Source of the DNA: Halorussus caseinilyticus
Lineage (GTDB): Archaea; Halobacteriota; Halobacteria; Halobacteriales; Haladaptataceae
Direction: 5' to 3'
DNA: 64,000 nt
Assembly (NCBI RefSeq): GCF_029338395.1
Contig: NZ_CP119809.1
Location: forward strand, 1,488,001-1,552,000
Shown: positions 36,974-44,001 of the stretch, in pieces
Position numbering within the stretch: the first letter of the stretch is position 1
Layout of the letters: each line of letters opens with the position of its first letter
Position numbers and translations under genes: made by a program
The notes under the pieces: generated by a model
The model's input: the letters and a program-made list of their open reading frames with translations, nothing else
Database searches by the model: none
Told to the model about the DNA's origin: nothing

Positions 36974-38110
36974 ATGGCGTGGAGCGACCTCTGGGCGCTG
37001 GAGATGCTCGTGGCGGCGTTCGCGGGCGGCGCGTTCGGCGCGGCGCTCGGGGCGCTCCCGGCGTTCATCTTCACCGGATTCATGGTCATCGCGGGCGAAG
37101 CGGCCAACGTCATCGGCAAGACCGTCGCGGGCGCGTCCGACGCGGGCACGGCGAACGAACTCGCGGCGGTCGGCATCACCGGGTCCATCGCGTTCGGACC
37201 CGTCTTCTCACCGGCCATCAGTTTCGCTGGCGGCGCGGCCGCGGCCGCATACGCCGCCAAGAAAGGCTACATGGAGTCCGGATTCGACTACCACAACGCC
37301 AAGGACATCGCGTTCGCACAGGGCACCAAACCCGACGTGCTGGCGGTCGGCGGCGCGTTCGGTATTCTCGGCTACTGGCTGACGGTCGCGTCCTCGACGG
37401 CCGGGATGCCCTACGACCCGATTGCGATGGGCGTCGTGCTGTCGGCGGTCGTCCACCGCATCGTCTTCGGCTACGACCTCATCGGCGACACCAGCGGCGG
37501 CATCCTCAACATGAAGCCGTTCGAGGACGGCGACCGGCGCATCATCGGCGAGGCGGCGACTGCCGACGGCGACGGGAGCGACCAACCCGCCGCCGACGGC
37601 GGGACCGCCGAGGGCCGATTCGTGGTCGAACCGTGGCTCCCCCACCAGTACAAGTGGGCGAACGTGACGATGCTCGGACTGGTCGTGGGGATTCTGGCGG
37701 CGTTCACGGCGTACACGACCGGGAGTCCGTTTCTCGCGTTCGGCATCAGCGCGGCGAGCCTCGTGTTCCTCAACTGCGGCGTCGAGAAGATTCCCGTGAC
37801 CCACCACATCAGTCTCCCGGCGAGTACGGCGGCGCTGGCGCTCGCTCCGGCGGGAATGGCGGTATCGTCGGCCCCGCCGTCGGAAGTCGCGGCCGCGATT
37901 CCGCTCCTGTCCGCGCTCGTGGTCGGCGCTATCTTCGGCGCGGTGTGTGCGCTCGCTGGCGAAGTCGTCCAGCGAATCTTCTACGCCCACGCCGACACCC
38001 ACTTCGACCCGCCCGCCGCGGCCATCGTGGTCGGCACCTTCCTCATCGCGGTGCTGACCATCGTCGGCGTCTTCCCCCAGAGCGTCTGGGTGCCGACGCT
38101 CGGTCTCTGA
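36974..38110 (+). CDS. GlpK-linked multi-pass membrane protein, candidate glycerol transporter
   Basis: A 378-residue protein with about eight hydrophobic segments (for example residues ~10-40, 65-90, 120-160, 225-245, 255-330, 350-372) and a hydrophilic acidic loop at ~175-210. It resembles the haloarchaeal protein usually encoded right after glpK, sometimes called GlpX there and proposed to import glycerol. It is unrelated to bacterial GlpX phosphatase or to GlpF aquaporins (no NPA motifs). Zero-base spacing to glpK supports a shared role; transport is inferred from context only. Confidence 0.7.
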   Translation: MAWSDLWALEMLVAAFAGGAFGAALGALPAFIFTGFMVIAGEAANVIGKTVAGASDAGTANELAAVGITGSIAFGPVFSPAISFAGGAAAAAYAAKKGYMESGFDYHNAKDIAFAQGTKPDVLAVGGAFGILGYWLTVASSTAGMPYDPIAMGVVLSAVVHRIVFGYDLIGDTSGGILNMKPFEDGDRRIIGEAATADGDGSDQPAADGGTAEGRFVVEPWLPHQYKWANVTMLGLVVGILAAFTAYTTGSPFLAFGISAASLVFLNCGVEKIPVTHHISLPASTAALALAPAGMAVSSAPPSEVAAAIPLLSALVVGAIFGAVCALAGEVVQRIFYAHADTHFDPPAAAIVVGTFLIAVLTIVGVFPQSVWVPTLGL

Positions 38111-38165
38111 AGTGGGACCGCTTCCGAACGACCGCTTTTTGTGGCTGACGCCCCGACGCTACTGC

Positions 38166-38840
38166 ATGGTTCCGCCGCTCGTCCTCGACATCGACGGCAC
38201 GATGACCCGACCCGACGACTCCGTAGACCCGCGGTTCTTCGACGTGCTTCCCGACTGGGACGCGCCGGTCGTCCTCGCCACCGGGAAGGCCTTCCCCTAC
38301 CCGGTCGCGCTCTGTCACTTCATGTACGTCGAGCAGAACGTCATCGCCGAGAACGGCGGGGTCGTCCTCTCGGGCGAGCAGGTGACGACGAACGGCGACG
38401 GCGAGGCCGCGCGCCGAGTCGCCGAGGAGTACGTCGCGGCGGGGTACGACCTCGGGTGGGGACCCACCGACCTCACGAACCGCTGGCGCGAGACCGAAAT
38501 CGCGGTCGCTCGGGACCGACCGCTCGGTCCGCTGGAGGAGTTGGCGGCCGAACACGGACTGGAAGTCGTAGACACCGGGTTCGCCTACCACGTCAAGTCG
38601 CCGAGCATCGAGAAGGGCATCGGCCTGAAGTCGGTCGCACAACTCTTGGACCGCAGTCCCGAGGAGTTCGTCGCCGTCGGCGACTCGGAGAACGACGTGT
38701 CCACGTTCGGAGTCGCGGGGGAGTCCTACGCCGTGGCGAACGCCGACGAGAAGGCCAAGCGCGCCGCCGACGTGGTGCTGGACGAGTCGTACTCGGCGGC
38801 GACGCTGAGCGTGCTGGAGGACCTCCGAGCGCGGGCGTGA
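38166..38840 (+). CDS. HAD phosphatase, archaeal phosphoglycolate phosphatase type
   Basis: A 224-residue Cof/PGP-type HAD enzyme. Motif I is LDIDGTMTRPDD (nucleophile Asp near residue 6), motif II an ATGKAF-like Thr, motif III the Lys in VKSPSIEKGIGLK, and motif IV VGDSENDVSTF. Archaeal homologs are annotated as phosphoglycolate phosphatase. ATG 38166 chosen over one 18 codons upstream because the conserved strand begins six residues later. Substrate assignment is by family only. Confidence 0.85.
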   Translation: MVPPLVLDIDGTMTRPDDSVDPRFFDVLPDWDAPVVLATGKAFPYPVALCHFMYVEQNVIAENGGVVLSGEQVTTNGDGEAARRVAEEYVAAGYDLGWGPTDLTNRWRETEIAVARDRPLGPLEELAAEHGLEVVDTGFAYHVKSPSIEKGIGLKSVAQLLDRSPEEFVAVGDSENDVSTFGVAGESYAVANADEKAKRAADVVLDESYSAATLSVLEDLRARA

Positions 38841-38911
38841 GTCCGCGGGTGTGAGTCCGCGGGTAGGAGTCAGTCGCCCGCTTTATGGCCGACGACACCG
38901 GAGTCACGGGT

Positions 38912-39214
38912 ATGCCGACTGCCTACGTCACCGCGCCTGCGGAGGACGCGCCGGAAATCGCCGAAACGCTCGTCGAGGAACGCCTCGCGGCCTGCGTCAA
39001 CCGATTCCCCTGCACCTCGGTCTACCGGTGGGAGGGCGAGGTCCACCGCGACGACGAGGTGATTCTGCTGGCGAAGACCACCGACGACGCCTACGACCGC
39101 CTCGAAGCGCGCGTCGAGGAACTCCACCCCTACGACGTGCCCTGCGTCGAGCGATTCGAGGAGGACGACCTGCTGGCGTCGTTCGCGGCGTGGCGCGACG
39201 AGGAAGTCGCGTGA
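38912..39214 (+). CDS. cutA: CutA-type divalent-cation tolerance protein
   Basis: A 100-residue protein starting MPTAYVTAPAEDAPEIAETLVEERLAACVN, with SVYRWEGEVHRDDEVILLAKT and ELHPYDVPCVERF, the standard CutA1 trimer pattern. The role in metal tolerance is poorly defined. An ATG at 38885 lies in the TATA-like CGCTTTATGG, so that sequence is better read as promoter and the ATG at 38912 as a leaderless start; the resulting length suits the family. Confidence 0.9.
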   Translation: MPTAYVTAPAEDAPEIAETLVEERLAACVNRFPCTSVYRWEGEVHRDDEVILLAKTTDDAYDRLEARVEELHPYDVPCVERFEEDDLLASFAAWRDEEVA

Positions 39215-39408
39215 GGAGTCGGTGAGGCGAGAGGGCAGTGAAGCGACGGGAGAAACGAAGAAACGTTCTCCCCGGTGATACCTGCCGTCGCGGTAGGTCC
39301 GGAGCAAGCGAACACCGGCCCCTCAACCTATCGACTCCAAATCAACCGAACAGCATCGACGTAGCCGAAGAAGTATCCTTAAGCCGTTCCCGGCCACATC
39401 TCGCCCGT

Positions 39409-39795
39409 ATGAACGTCGAGAACTTCTTCGAGGAGATGCCGTTCGCCGACCTGCTCGGGGTCGAAGTGACCGAAGTCGAGGACGGCCACGCCGAGGGCCG
39501 ACTGGAGATGCGCGAGGAACTCTCGTGGAACGCCGACCACATGATGGCTCACGGCGGCGTCACGTTCACGCTGGCCGACACGGTGGGCGGCGCGGCGCTG
39601 GTCTCGCTGGTGGACCAGCCAGTCCCGACTATCGACATGCGCATCGACTACCTCGAAGCGGGGACCGGCGACCTGCGCGCGGAGGCCGACGTGGTGCGCT
39701 GTGGAAGCGACGTGGGCGTCGTGGACGTGGAAGTCTACGCGGTAGACGACGACGCGCAGGTAGCCGACGCGCGCGGTGTTTACAAGACGGGGTGA
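39409..39795 (+). CDS. PaaI-type hotdog thioesterase
   Basis: A 128-residue hotdog-fold protein with ADHMMAHGGVTFTLADTVGGAALVSL, the PaaI-type catalytic region (HGG then Asp/Glu helix), and PTIDMRIDYLEAG. It would hydrolyse acyl- or aryl-CoA. Just upstream of its ATG is a TATCCTTAAG TATA element at the right spacing for a leaderless mRNA. It is followed convergently by a Bat-type regulator beside the paa operon, so a role in phenylacetate metabolism is possible but not shown. Confidence 0.85.
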   Translation: MNVENFFEEMPFADLLGVEVTEVEDGHAEGRLEMREELSWNADHMMAHGGVTFTLADTVGGAALVSLVDQPVPTIDMRIDYLEAGTGDLRAEADVVRCGSDVGVVDVEVYAVDDDAQVADARGVYKTG

Positions 39796-39799
39796 CTGT

Positions 39800-40441
39800 T
39801 CAACCGAACAGTTGCGCGAACAGGGTCGCCTGCCCGCGGCGTAGACGCTCCAGAAACGCCGACTTGCTGATTCCCAACTCGTCGCCCACCTCCGCGGCCG
39901 TCACCTCGCGCGGGACCGCAAAGTAGCCCATCTTCAGCGCGGTTCGGAGCGCGACTTCTTGGGCGGGCGTCACGTCCCACCGCTGAGCGACCGCCTCGTC
40001 GTCCTCGCTCCCGAGGGGGAAGACCCGTTCGAGCGAGACGCCGACCGTCTCGGCGGCCGCCGCGAGGACGCCCTGTAGCACGTCGTGGCCGACGACCGCG
40101 CCGGTGTAGCGTTCGGTTCCCTCCCGGTACTGGAGCGTCTCGGCCATGAATCCGGCGTCGGTCAACTCGTGGACCGCGCAGGGGTGTTTCGAGAGACACC
40201 GGAAGTTGGTCCGACTGTCGGTCCGCGAGACGTGGAGGTACCGAATCCGGTCGTCGTCGTCGAGAATTTCGGCGAGGTCGTCGGCCCCCTCTCCCGCCGA
40301 GAACCGCAGGAGGGCGTTGTCGTCCGACCGGAGTTGAGGCGGCCGGGCGTCGATGGTAGTGCCGGTCGTCCGGGACGCCTCCGCAAGCGGACAGTCGTCG
40401 CCGGTCACGCTGAACTCCACGACGAGACACTCGTCTATCAC
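39800..40441 (-). CDS. Bat-type HTH regulator next to the paa operon
   Basis: A 213-residue protein. The C-terminal HTH_10 domain reads WDVTPAQEVALRTALKMGYFAVPREVTAAEVGDELGISKSAFLERLRRGQATLF; the N-terminal ~150 residues are the associated ligand-sensing-like region (CPLAEAS..., FRCLSKHPCAVHELTDAGF). It is divergent from paaA across 448 bases, so it is a good candidate regulator of phenylacetate genes. No sensor type can be named. The start is ATG 40441. Confidence 0.8.
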   Translation of the reverse strand: MIDECLVVEFSVTGDDCPLAEASRTTGTTIDARPPQLRSDDNALLRFSAGEGADDLAEILDDDDRIRYLHVSRTDSRTNFRCLSKHPCAVHELTDAGFMAETLQYREGTERYTGAVVGHDVLQGVLAAAAETVGVSLERVFPLGSEDDEAVAQRWDVTPAQEVALRTALKMGYFAVPREVTAAEVGDELGISKSAFLERLRRGQATLFAQLFG

Positions 40442-40506
40442 GAGTCGATACCTCCGGTAGTTCGATTCGTGTCGTTGCTGTCGTGGGGGGTTCCGAAACG
40501 GTTGGG

Positions 40507-40810
40507 TAGAAAGCCCCCGCCGGGTCGCGGCCGCTCCGCCGGATATTCCGCGCGCAGAACTGCGCGCGGAATAGGGCCGCCGGAGACGACCGAGCGTTGC
40601 GCGACCCGGCGGCCCCTTTCAGTCCCACCCACGGCGGTTGACTGGCGGAGCGTTCGCGGTAGTTCGGTCGGCCGTCGCGCGACTGGGCGACGGTCGGCGT
40701 CGCTTCCCCGTGGACTGTCGGCGACGATTTCGGGTGGACTGTCGGCATCCCTCGCCGGTGGACGGTCGGCCGGGCGTCGGCGGCCGACCGTCGGCCCGTC
40801 GTTCATGTCG
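40507..40810 (+). repeat. Dispersed repeat R2, copy 1 (upstream of paaA)
   Basis: Starts AGAAAGCCCCCGCCGGGTCGCGG and contains CCGGATATTC, then a perfect hairpin (ATTCCGCGCGCAG 40545-40557, loop AA, CTGCGCGCGGAAT 40560-40572), GCCGCCGGAGACGAC and GGCGGCCCCTTT (ending near 40620). A second part (to ~40810) has CGCCGGTGGACGGTCGGCCGG and CGGCCGACCGTCGGCCCG. Copy 2 before paaK keeps the same order with different hairpin loops. It fills the gene-free 40442-40820. Confidence 0.8.
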
Positions 40811-40828
40811 GAAGCTTGCCCGGCGTAG

Positions 40829-40872
40829 TATTTAAACCCTTTCCATGGACGGGTTAATCTGTTTGGTGGTCG
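40829..40872 (+). promoter_or_regulatory. paaA promoter with phenylacetate box
   Basis: TATA box AGTATTTAAAC at about 40828-40838 is followed by TTAATCTGTTTGGTGGTCG (40854-40872), which straddles the expected transcription start 18-36 bases before the paaA ATG. The box matches TAAACTGTTTGGTCGTCG before paaK at 16 of 18 bases. Position over the start site would suit a repressor. Confidence 0.6.
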
Positions 40873-40889
40873 GGAGCTAGTATCGGGAC

Positions 40890-41831
40890 ATGGACATCGA
40901 CCAACTCAAAGAGCGCGCCGGGCCGCGCGAGTTCAGTCCGAAAGACGACCTTCCGGAGAAGTACCGGAAGGCCGCGACTCGGATGATTCAGTTCCACGCC
41001 AACAGCGAAATCATGGGGGCGTACCTCGAACGACCCTTCATCCGAGAAGCGCCGAGTCTCGACCGGAAACTGGCGTTCTCCGCGAAGGTGCAGGACGAAA
41101 TCGGCCACGGCCAACTGCTCTACCGGGCCGCCGAATCGCTCGGCATCAAGACCCGCGACGAGATGCTGGACGAGTTGGCCAACGGCGAAGGCAAGTTCCT
41201 CAACTGCTTCCACTACCCGCTGGAGTCGTGGGTCGAGACGCCGATGATTGCGTTCTTCGTGGACGGCGCGGCGATGCGCCGACAGGCCACGCTCAAGCAG
41301 TCGAGTTGGGAACCCTACGCCCACGCGATGGACAAGGTGTGCTTCGAAGAGGGATTCCACGTCAAGCACGGCGAGGCCATCCTCTACGAACTCATGACCG
41401 GTTCGAAGGCCGAACAGGAAAAGACCCAAGAGGCCTTCGAGACGTGGTGGCCCCGAATCATCCAGTTCTTCGGGCCGACCGACGACAAGTCCACCCACCA
41501 CGACTTCTCGGCCGACGTTGGCCTGAAGACGATGACCAACGACGAGTTGCGAAACGCCTTCCTCAACGCCTACGTCCCGAAGGCAAAGAAGTACGGTCTC
41601 GAAATCCCCGACGAACCCCGCATCCGCGAGAACGGCGACGGCACCTACGAAGTCGTGGAAGACGACCTGAACTGGGACGAGTTCTTCACCATCGCCAAGA
41701 ACGACTACGAGGGGAGCCACGAGCAAATCGGCAAGCGGAGGCGCACCCAAGAGGCGGTTGAGTGGGTTCGCAACAGCATGGACGACTGGGAAGCCAAGAG
41801 CGCGGGCGCGAGTCCGCAGGCGGCAGACTAA
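40890..41831 (+). CDS. paaA: 1,2-phenylacetyl-CoA epoxidase, catalytic subunit PaaA
   Basis: A 313-residue ferritin-like diiron oxygenase. DEIGHGQLLYRAAESLG (ExxH pair) and EEGFHVKHGEAI (second ExxH) supply the iron ligands; the pattern and length match PaaA. With PaaC it forms the core that epoxidises the ring of phenylacetyl-CoA. It opens a five-gene run (paaA-paaB-paaC-paaD-zinc ribbon) with two- to three-base spacings. The oxygen-linked reductase PaaE is not in this run. Confidence 0.95.
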   Translation: MDIDQLKERAGPREFSPKDDLPEKYRKAATRMIQFHANSEIMGAYLERPFIREAPSLDRKLAFSAKVQDEIGHGQLLYRAAESLGIKTRDEMLDELANGEGKFLNCFHYPLESWVETPMIAFFVDGAAMRRQATLKQSSWEPYAHAMDKVCFEEGFHVKHGEAILYELMTGSKAEQEKTQEAFETWWPRIIQFFGPTDDKSTHHDFSADVGLKTMTNDELRNAFLNAYVPKAKKYGLEIPDEPRIRENGDGTYEVVEDDLNWDEFFTIAKNDYEGSHEQIGKRRRTQEAVEWVRNSMDDWEAKSAGASPQAAD

Positions 41832-41833
41832 CC

Positions 41834-42154
41834 ATGATTTGGGAAGTATTCCGACAGGACCAAGCCGGGGAGTATCACACCCACTGCGGAAACGTCCACG
41901 CGCCGGACCGCGACATGGCGCTCATGTTCGCCGAGATTCAGCACGGGCGGCGCAAGCCCACCAACAGCCTCTGGGTCGTCCCCCAGAAGGAAATCGGCGA
42001 GGTGGACACCGAGGACGCCAAGTTCGGCGGGACGACCGACAAGTCCTACCGGTGGGCACAGTCGTACAGTTTCGAGGCGGCGGCCGAGGAAGTCGCCGAG
42101 TCCGAGAGCGAGCAAGTGCAGGCAGAGGCCGAACGCCAGCGAGGTGACGACTGA
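41834..42154 (+). CDS. paaB: 1,2-phenylacetyl-CoA epoxidase subunit PaaB
   Basis: A 106-residue protein (MIWEVFRQDQAGEYHTHCGNVHAPDRDMALMFAEIQHGRRKP). This is the PaaB pattern, a small structural subunit that bridges PaaAC dimers. The ATG is two bases after paaA and its stop overlaps the paaC ATG by one base. A longer frame from 41762 overlaps paaA and is rejected. Confidence 0.93.
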   Translation: MIWEVFRQDQAGEYHTHCGNVHAPDRDMALMFAEIQHGRRKPTNSLWVVPQKEIGEVDTEDAKFGGTTDKSYRWAQSYSFEAAAEEVAESESEQVQAEAERQRGDD

Positions 42155-42987
42155 TGGCGAGTGCCGAACAACTGCCGGGTCCCGAGGACCTCTCGGACGA
42201 CGAACGTGAAGCGGTCGAGACCCTGCTGTTCCGCCTCGCGGACGACGAGTTCGTGATTGCTGAGCGATACACCGAGTGGCAGGTCCGCGCGCCGACGCTC
42301 GAATCCGACCTCGCGCTGGCGAACATCGCGCAGGACGAACTCGGCCACGCCCGCCTCTGGTACGACCTGCTTCAGGACTTCGGACCGGACGAACCCGACC
42401 TGATTTGGGAGCGACCCGCGGGCGAGTGGCGTCACAGCACGCTGACCGAACTCCCCTTCGAGGAGGGCGACTGGGCCGACCCCATCCTGCGGTCGTACCT
42501 CTACGACGTGGCCGAGGAGATTCGCCTCGAAGCCCTCGTGGACTCGTCGTACGCCCGCATCCGTGACCGGGTGGGCAAGATTCAGGGCGAAGAGGACTAC
42601 CACCGCGAACACGCCGAGAACTGGCTCGAACGACTCACCGAGGACGACGAGGGCGAGCGGCGCGTCCAACAGGCGCTCGACCGCCTCCTGCCCTACGCGC
42701 TGACGATTTTCGCGCCGACCGACGAGGACATCGAGGCCCGCATCGACGAGTTGGGCCTGCGCACCGAGTCGCTGGCCGACATGCGCGAGGAGTGGCTGGA
42801 CACCGTGGTCCCGTACCTCGAAGGACTCGGACTCTCGGTGGACGAGGCCGAACTGCCCGAGCAGTACGACACCCACCACGAGGGTCTCGAACTCCCCGAC
42901 GAAATCGGGCGCGACCAGTCCCACACCGACGACTGGGACGACCTCTGGGACGAGTTCACCAACACCTACCGCGAACTCGACCGGACC
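42154..42987 (+). CDS. paaC: 1,2-phenylacetyl-CoA epoxidase subunit PaaC (coordinates to 43029 include the C-terminus)
   Basis: A 291-residue ferritin-like protein whose reading frame ends at the stop at 43027-43029 (the listed end falls just short of it; read the gene as 42154-43029). AQDELGHARLWYDLLQDFG and GEEDYHREHAENWLERL are the ferritin-type helices. PaaC is the inactive structural partner that supports PaaA and binds it tightly. The C-terminal ~50 residues are a haloarchaeal acidic extension. It is followed after three bases by the GTG of paaD. Confidence 0.9.
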
Positions 42988-43032
42988 GAGGCGACCCGCA
43001 TCATGAAAGACCCCGACGAGGTGGCCTAAATC

Positions 43033-43599
43033 GTGTCGAGCGACCTGCCCTACGACCCCGAGATTCCGGACCTCCGGGAGAACGACCCCGAGGACCTCGA
43101 CGCCGACGAGGTTCCCGGCACCGGCGGGATTCCCGGTCTGGACGACTGCGGGGACCCCGCGCTCTGTGCGTACACCGAGTACGTCGAGGGCGAGGAAGTC
43201 GAGGAACTGCCAGCGACCGGCGAGGGAGCGGAGGGCGTCGAAGCCGACGTGTGGGACGCCCTCTACGGCGTCGAGGACCCCGAGATGCCCGTCTCCATCG
43301 TGGACCTCGGTCTCATCTACGGCGTGGAGGTCACGGAACGAGTGGACAGCGAGGCTCCGGAGGAGTCTCGTAGAGGCGGTGAAACCGCCGGAAGCTACCA
43401 CGCCGAGGTCCTGATGACGCTGACCTACTCGGGGTGTCCCGCCCGCGACATGCTGACCGACGAGGTGGAGCGTTCCGTCGCGGGCGTCTCCGGCGTCGAG
43501 TCGGTGGACCTGCGACTCGTCTGGAGTCCCGAGTGGTCCATCGAGATGGTGACCGAACAGGGCAGAGACGACCTGAACGACTTCGGCCTGAGCATCTGA
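43033..43599 (+). CDS. paaD: PaaD-like DUF59 (SUF-type) iron-sulfur assembly protein
   Basis: A 188-residue protein starting with GTG. The MIP18/DUF59 domain VWDALYGVEDPEMPVSIVDLGLIYGVEV is at ~residues 76-105 and LTYSGCPARDMLTDEVERSV (with the conserved Cys) near 130. PaaD matures the epoxidase/reductase iron sites. The bacterial PaaD continues into a zinc ribbon; here the protein stops and the ribbon is encoded by the next small gene. Two extra regions are seen: an acidic N-terminal ~70 residues, and an insert (SRRGGETAG) that contains a hairpin GGCGGT-GAA-ACCGCC at 43375-43389. Confidence 0.88.
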   Translation: MSSDLPYDPEIPDLRENDPEDLDADEVPGTGGIPGLDDCGDPALCAYTEYVEGEEVEELPATGEGAEGVEADVWDALYGVEDPEMPVSIVDLGLIYGVEVTERVDSEAPEESRRGGETAGSYHAEVLMTLTYSGCPARDMLTDEVERSVAGVSGVESVDLRLVWSPEWSIEMVTEQGRDDLNDFGLSI

Positions 43600-43601
43600 C
43601 C

Positions 43602-43772
43602 ATGAACCGACGACCAGACCCCAGCGTCGAGACTTCGGGCGAGGACCGCGGGGCCGAGTGCCCCTACTGCGGTTCGACCGAAACCGAACGCGAACATCCC
43701 AAAGGCCCGTCGCTCTGCCGGTCGATGCACTACTGCAACGACTGCGAGCAACCCTTCGAGAAGTTCGAGTAA
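43602..43772 (+). CDS. Small zinc-ribbon protein, detached C-terminal domain of PaaD
   Basis: A 56-residue protein: ECPYCGSTETEREHPKGPSLCRSMHYCNDCEQPFEKFE. The CPYCGS...T.....G.SLC...YYC..C..PFE.F pattern is the zinc ribbon that ends bacterial PaaD. It starts two bases after the paaD stop, so translation is coupled. It probably acts with the DUF59 protein in iron-sulfur assembly of the epoxidase system. It is short, and could be missed by gene finders. Confidence 0.85.
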   Translation: MNRRPDPSVETSGEDRGAECPYCGSTETEREHPKGPSLCRSMHYCNDCEQPFEKFE

Positions 43773-43780
43773 CCGGGAGA

Positions 43781-43818
43781 CTCGGCGTCGCGCCGTCCGC
43801 GGACGGCGCGACGCCGAG
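43781..43818. terminator. Perfect 38-bp palindrome after the paa operon
   Basis: The left half CTCGGCGTCGCGCCGTCCG is followed with no spacer by its exact reverse complement, eight bases after the last paa stop codon. AAATATTTTC follows. As RNA it would form an 17-bp stem with a tight loop and then a U-rich stretch, fitting a terminator or a 3'-end protecting hairpin; archaeal terminators rarely need such a strong stem. Confidence 0.7.
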
Positions 43819-43879
43819 AAATATTTTCTGCCGTTTTGGAATCGTATATATTGTTTTTAGAAACAAAATTCACCCTGTC

Positions 43880-43985
43880 AGATAGAGATAATTGTCTTTC
43901 GGACGCCCGCGCCGGGCGTAGAGATATAAAACATACGTATAGTATATAAATATAATTTTATAAGTCTTCGTTCGTAATATACTCT
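43880..43985 (+). promoter_or_regulatory. AT-rich promoter region of the large secreted protein gene
   Basis: Between the paa palindrome and the ATG at 44002 the sequence becomes AT-rich with several TATA-like elements, including GAGATATAAAAC (about 43920-43931) and TATATAAATATAAT (about 43944-43957). The last would give a leader of some 25-30 bases. A short palindromic GCCCGCGCCGGGCG at 43905-43918 precedes them. Confidence 0.45.
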
Positions 43986-44001
43986 CGATTCGCGACGATT
44001 C

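Noticed and set aside
41762-41833. Upstream extension of paaB
   Set aside because: It overlaps the end of paaA and lacks the family pattern; the ATG two bases after paaA fits operon spacing.
43434-43601. Upstream extension of the zinc-ribbon gene into paaD
   Set aside because: The frame overlaps paaD out of phase and adds a basic low-complexity segment; the ATG at 43602 is cleaner.
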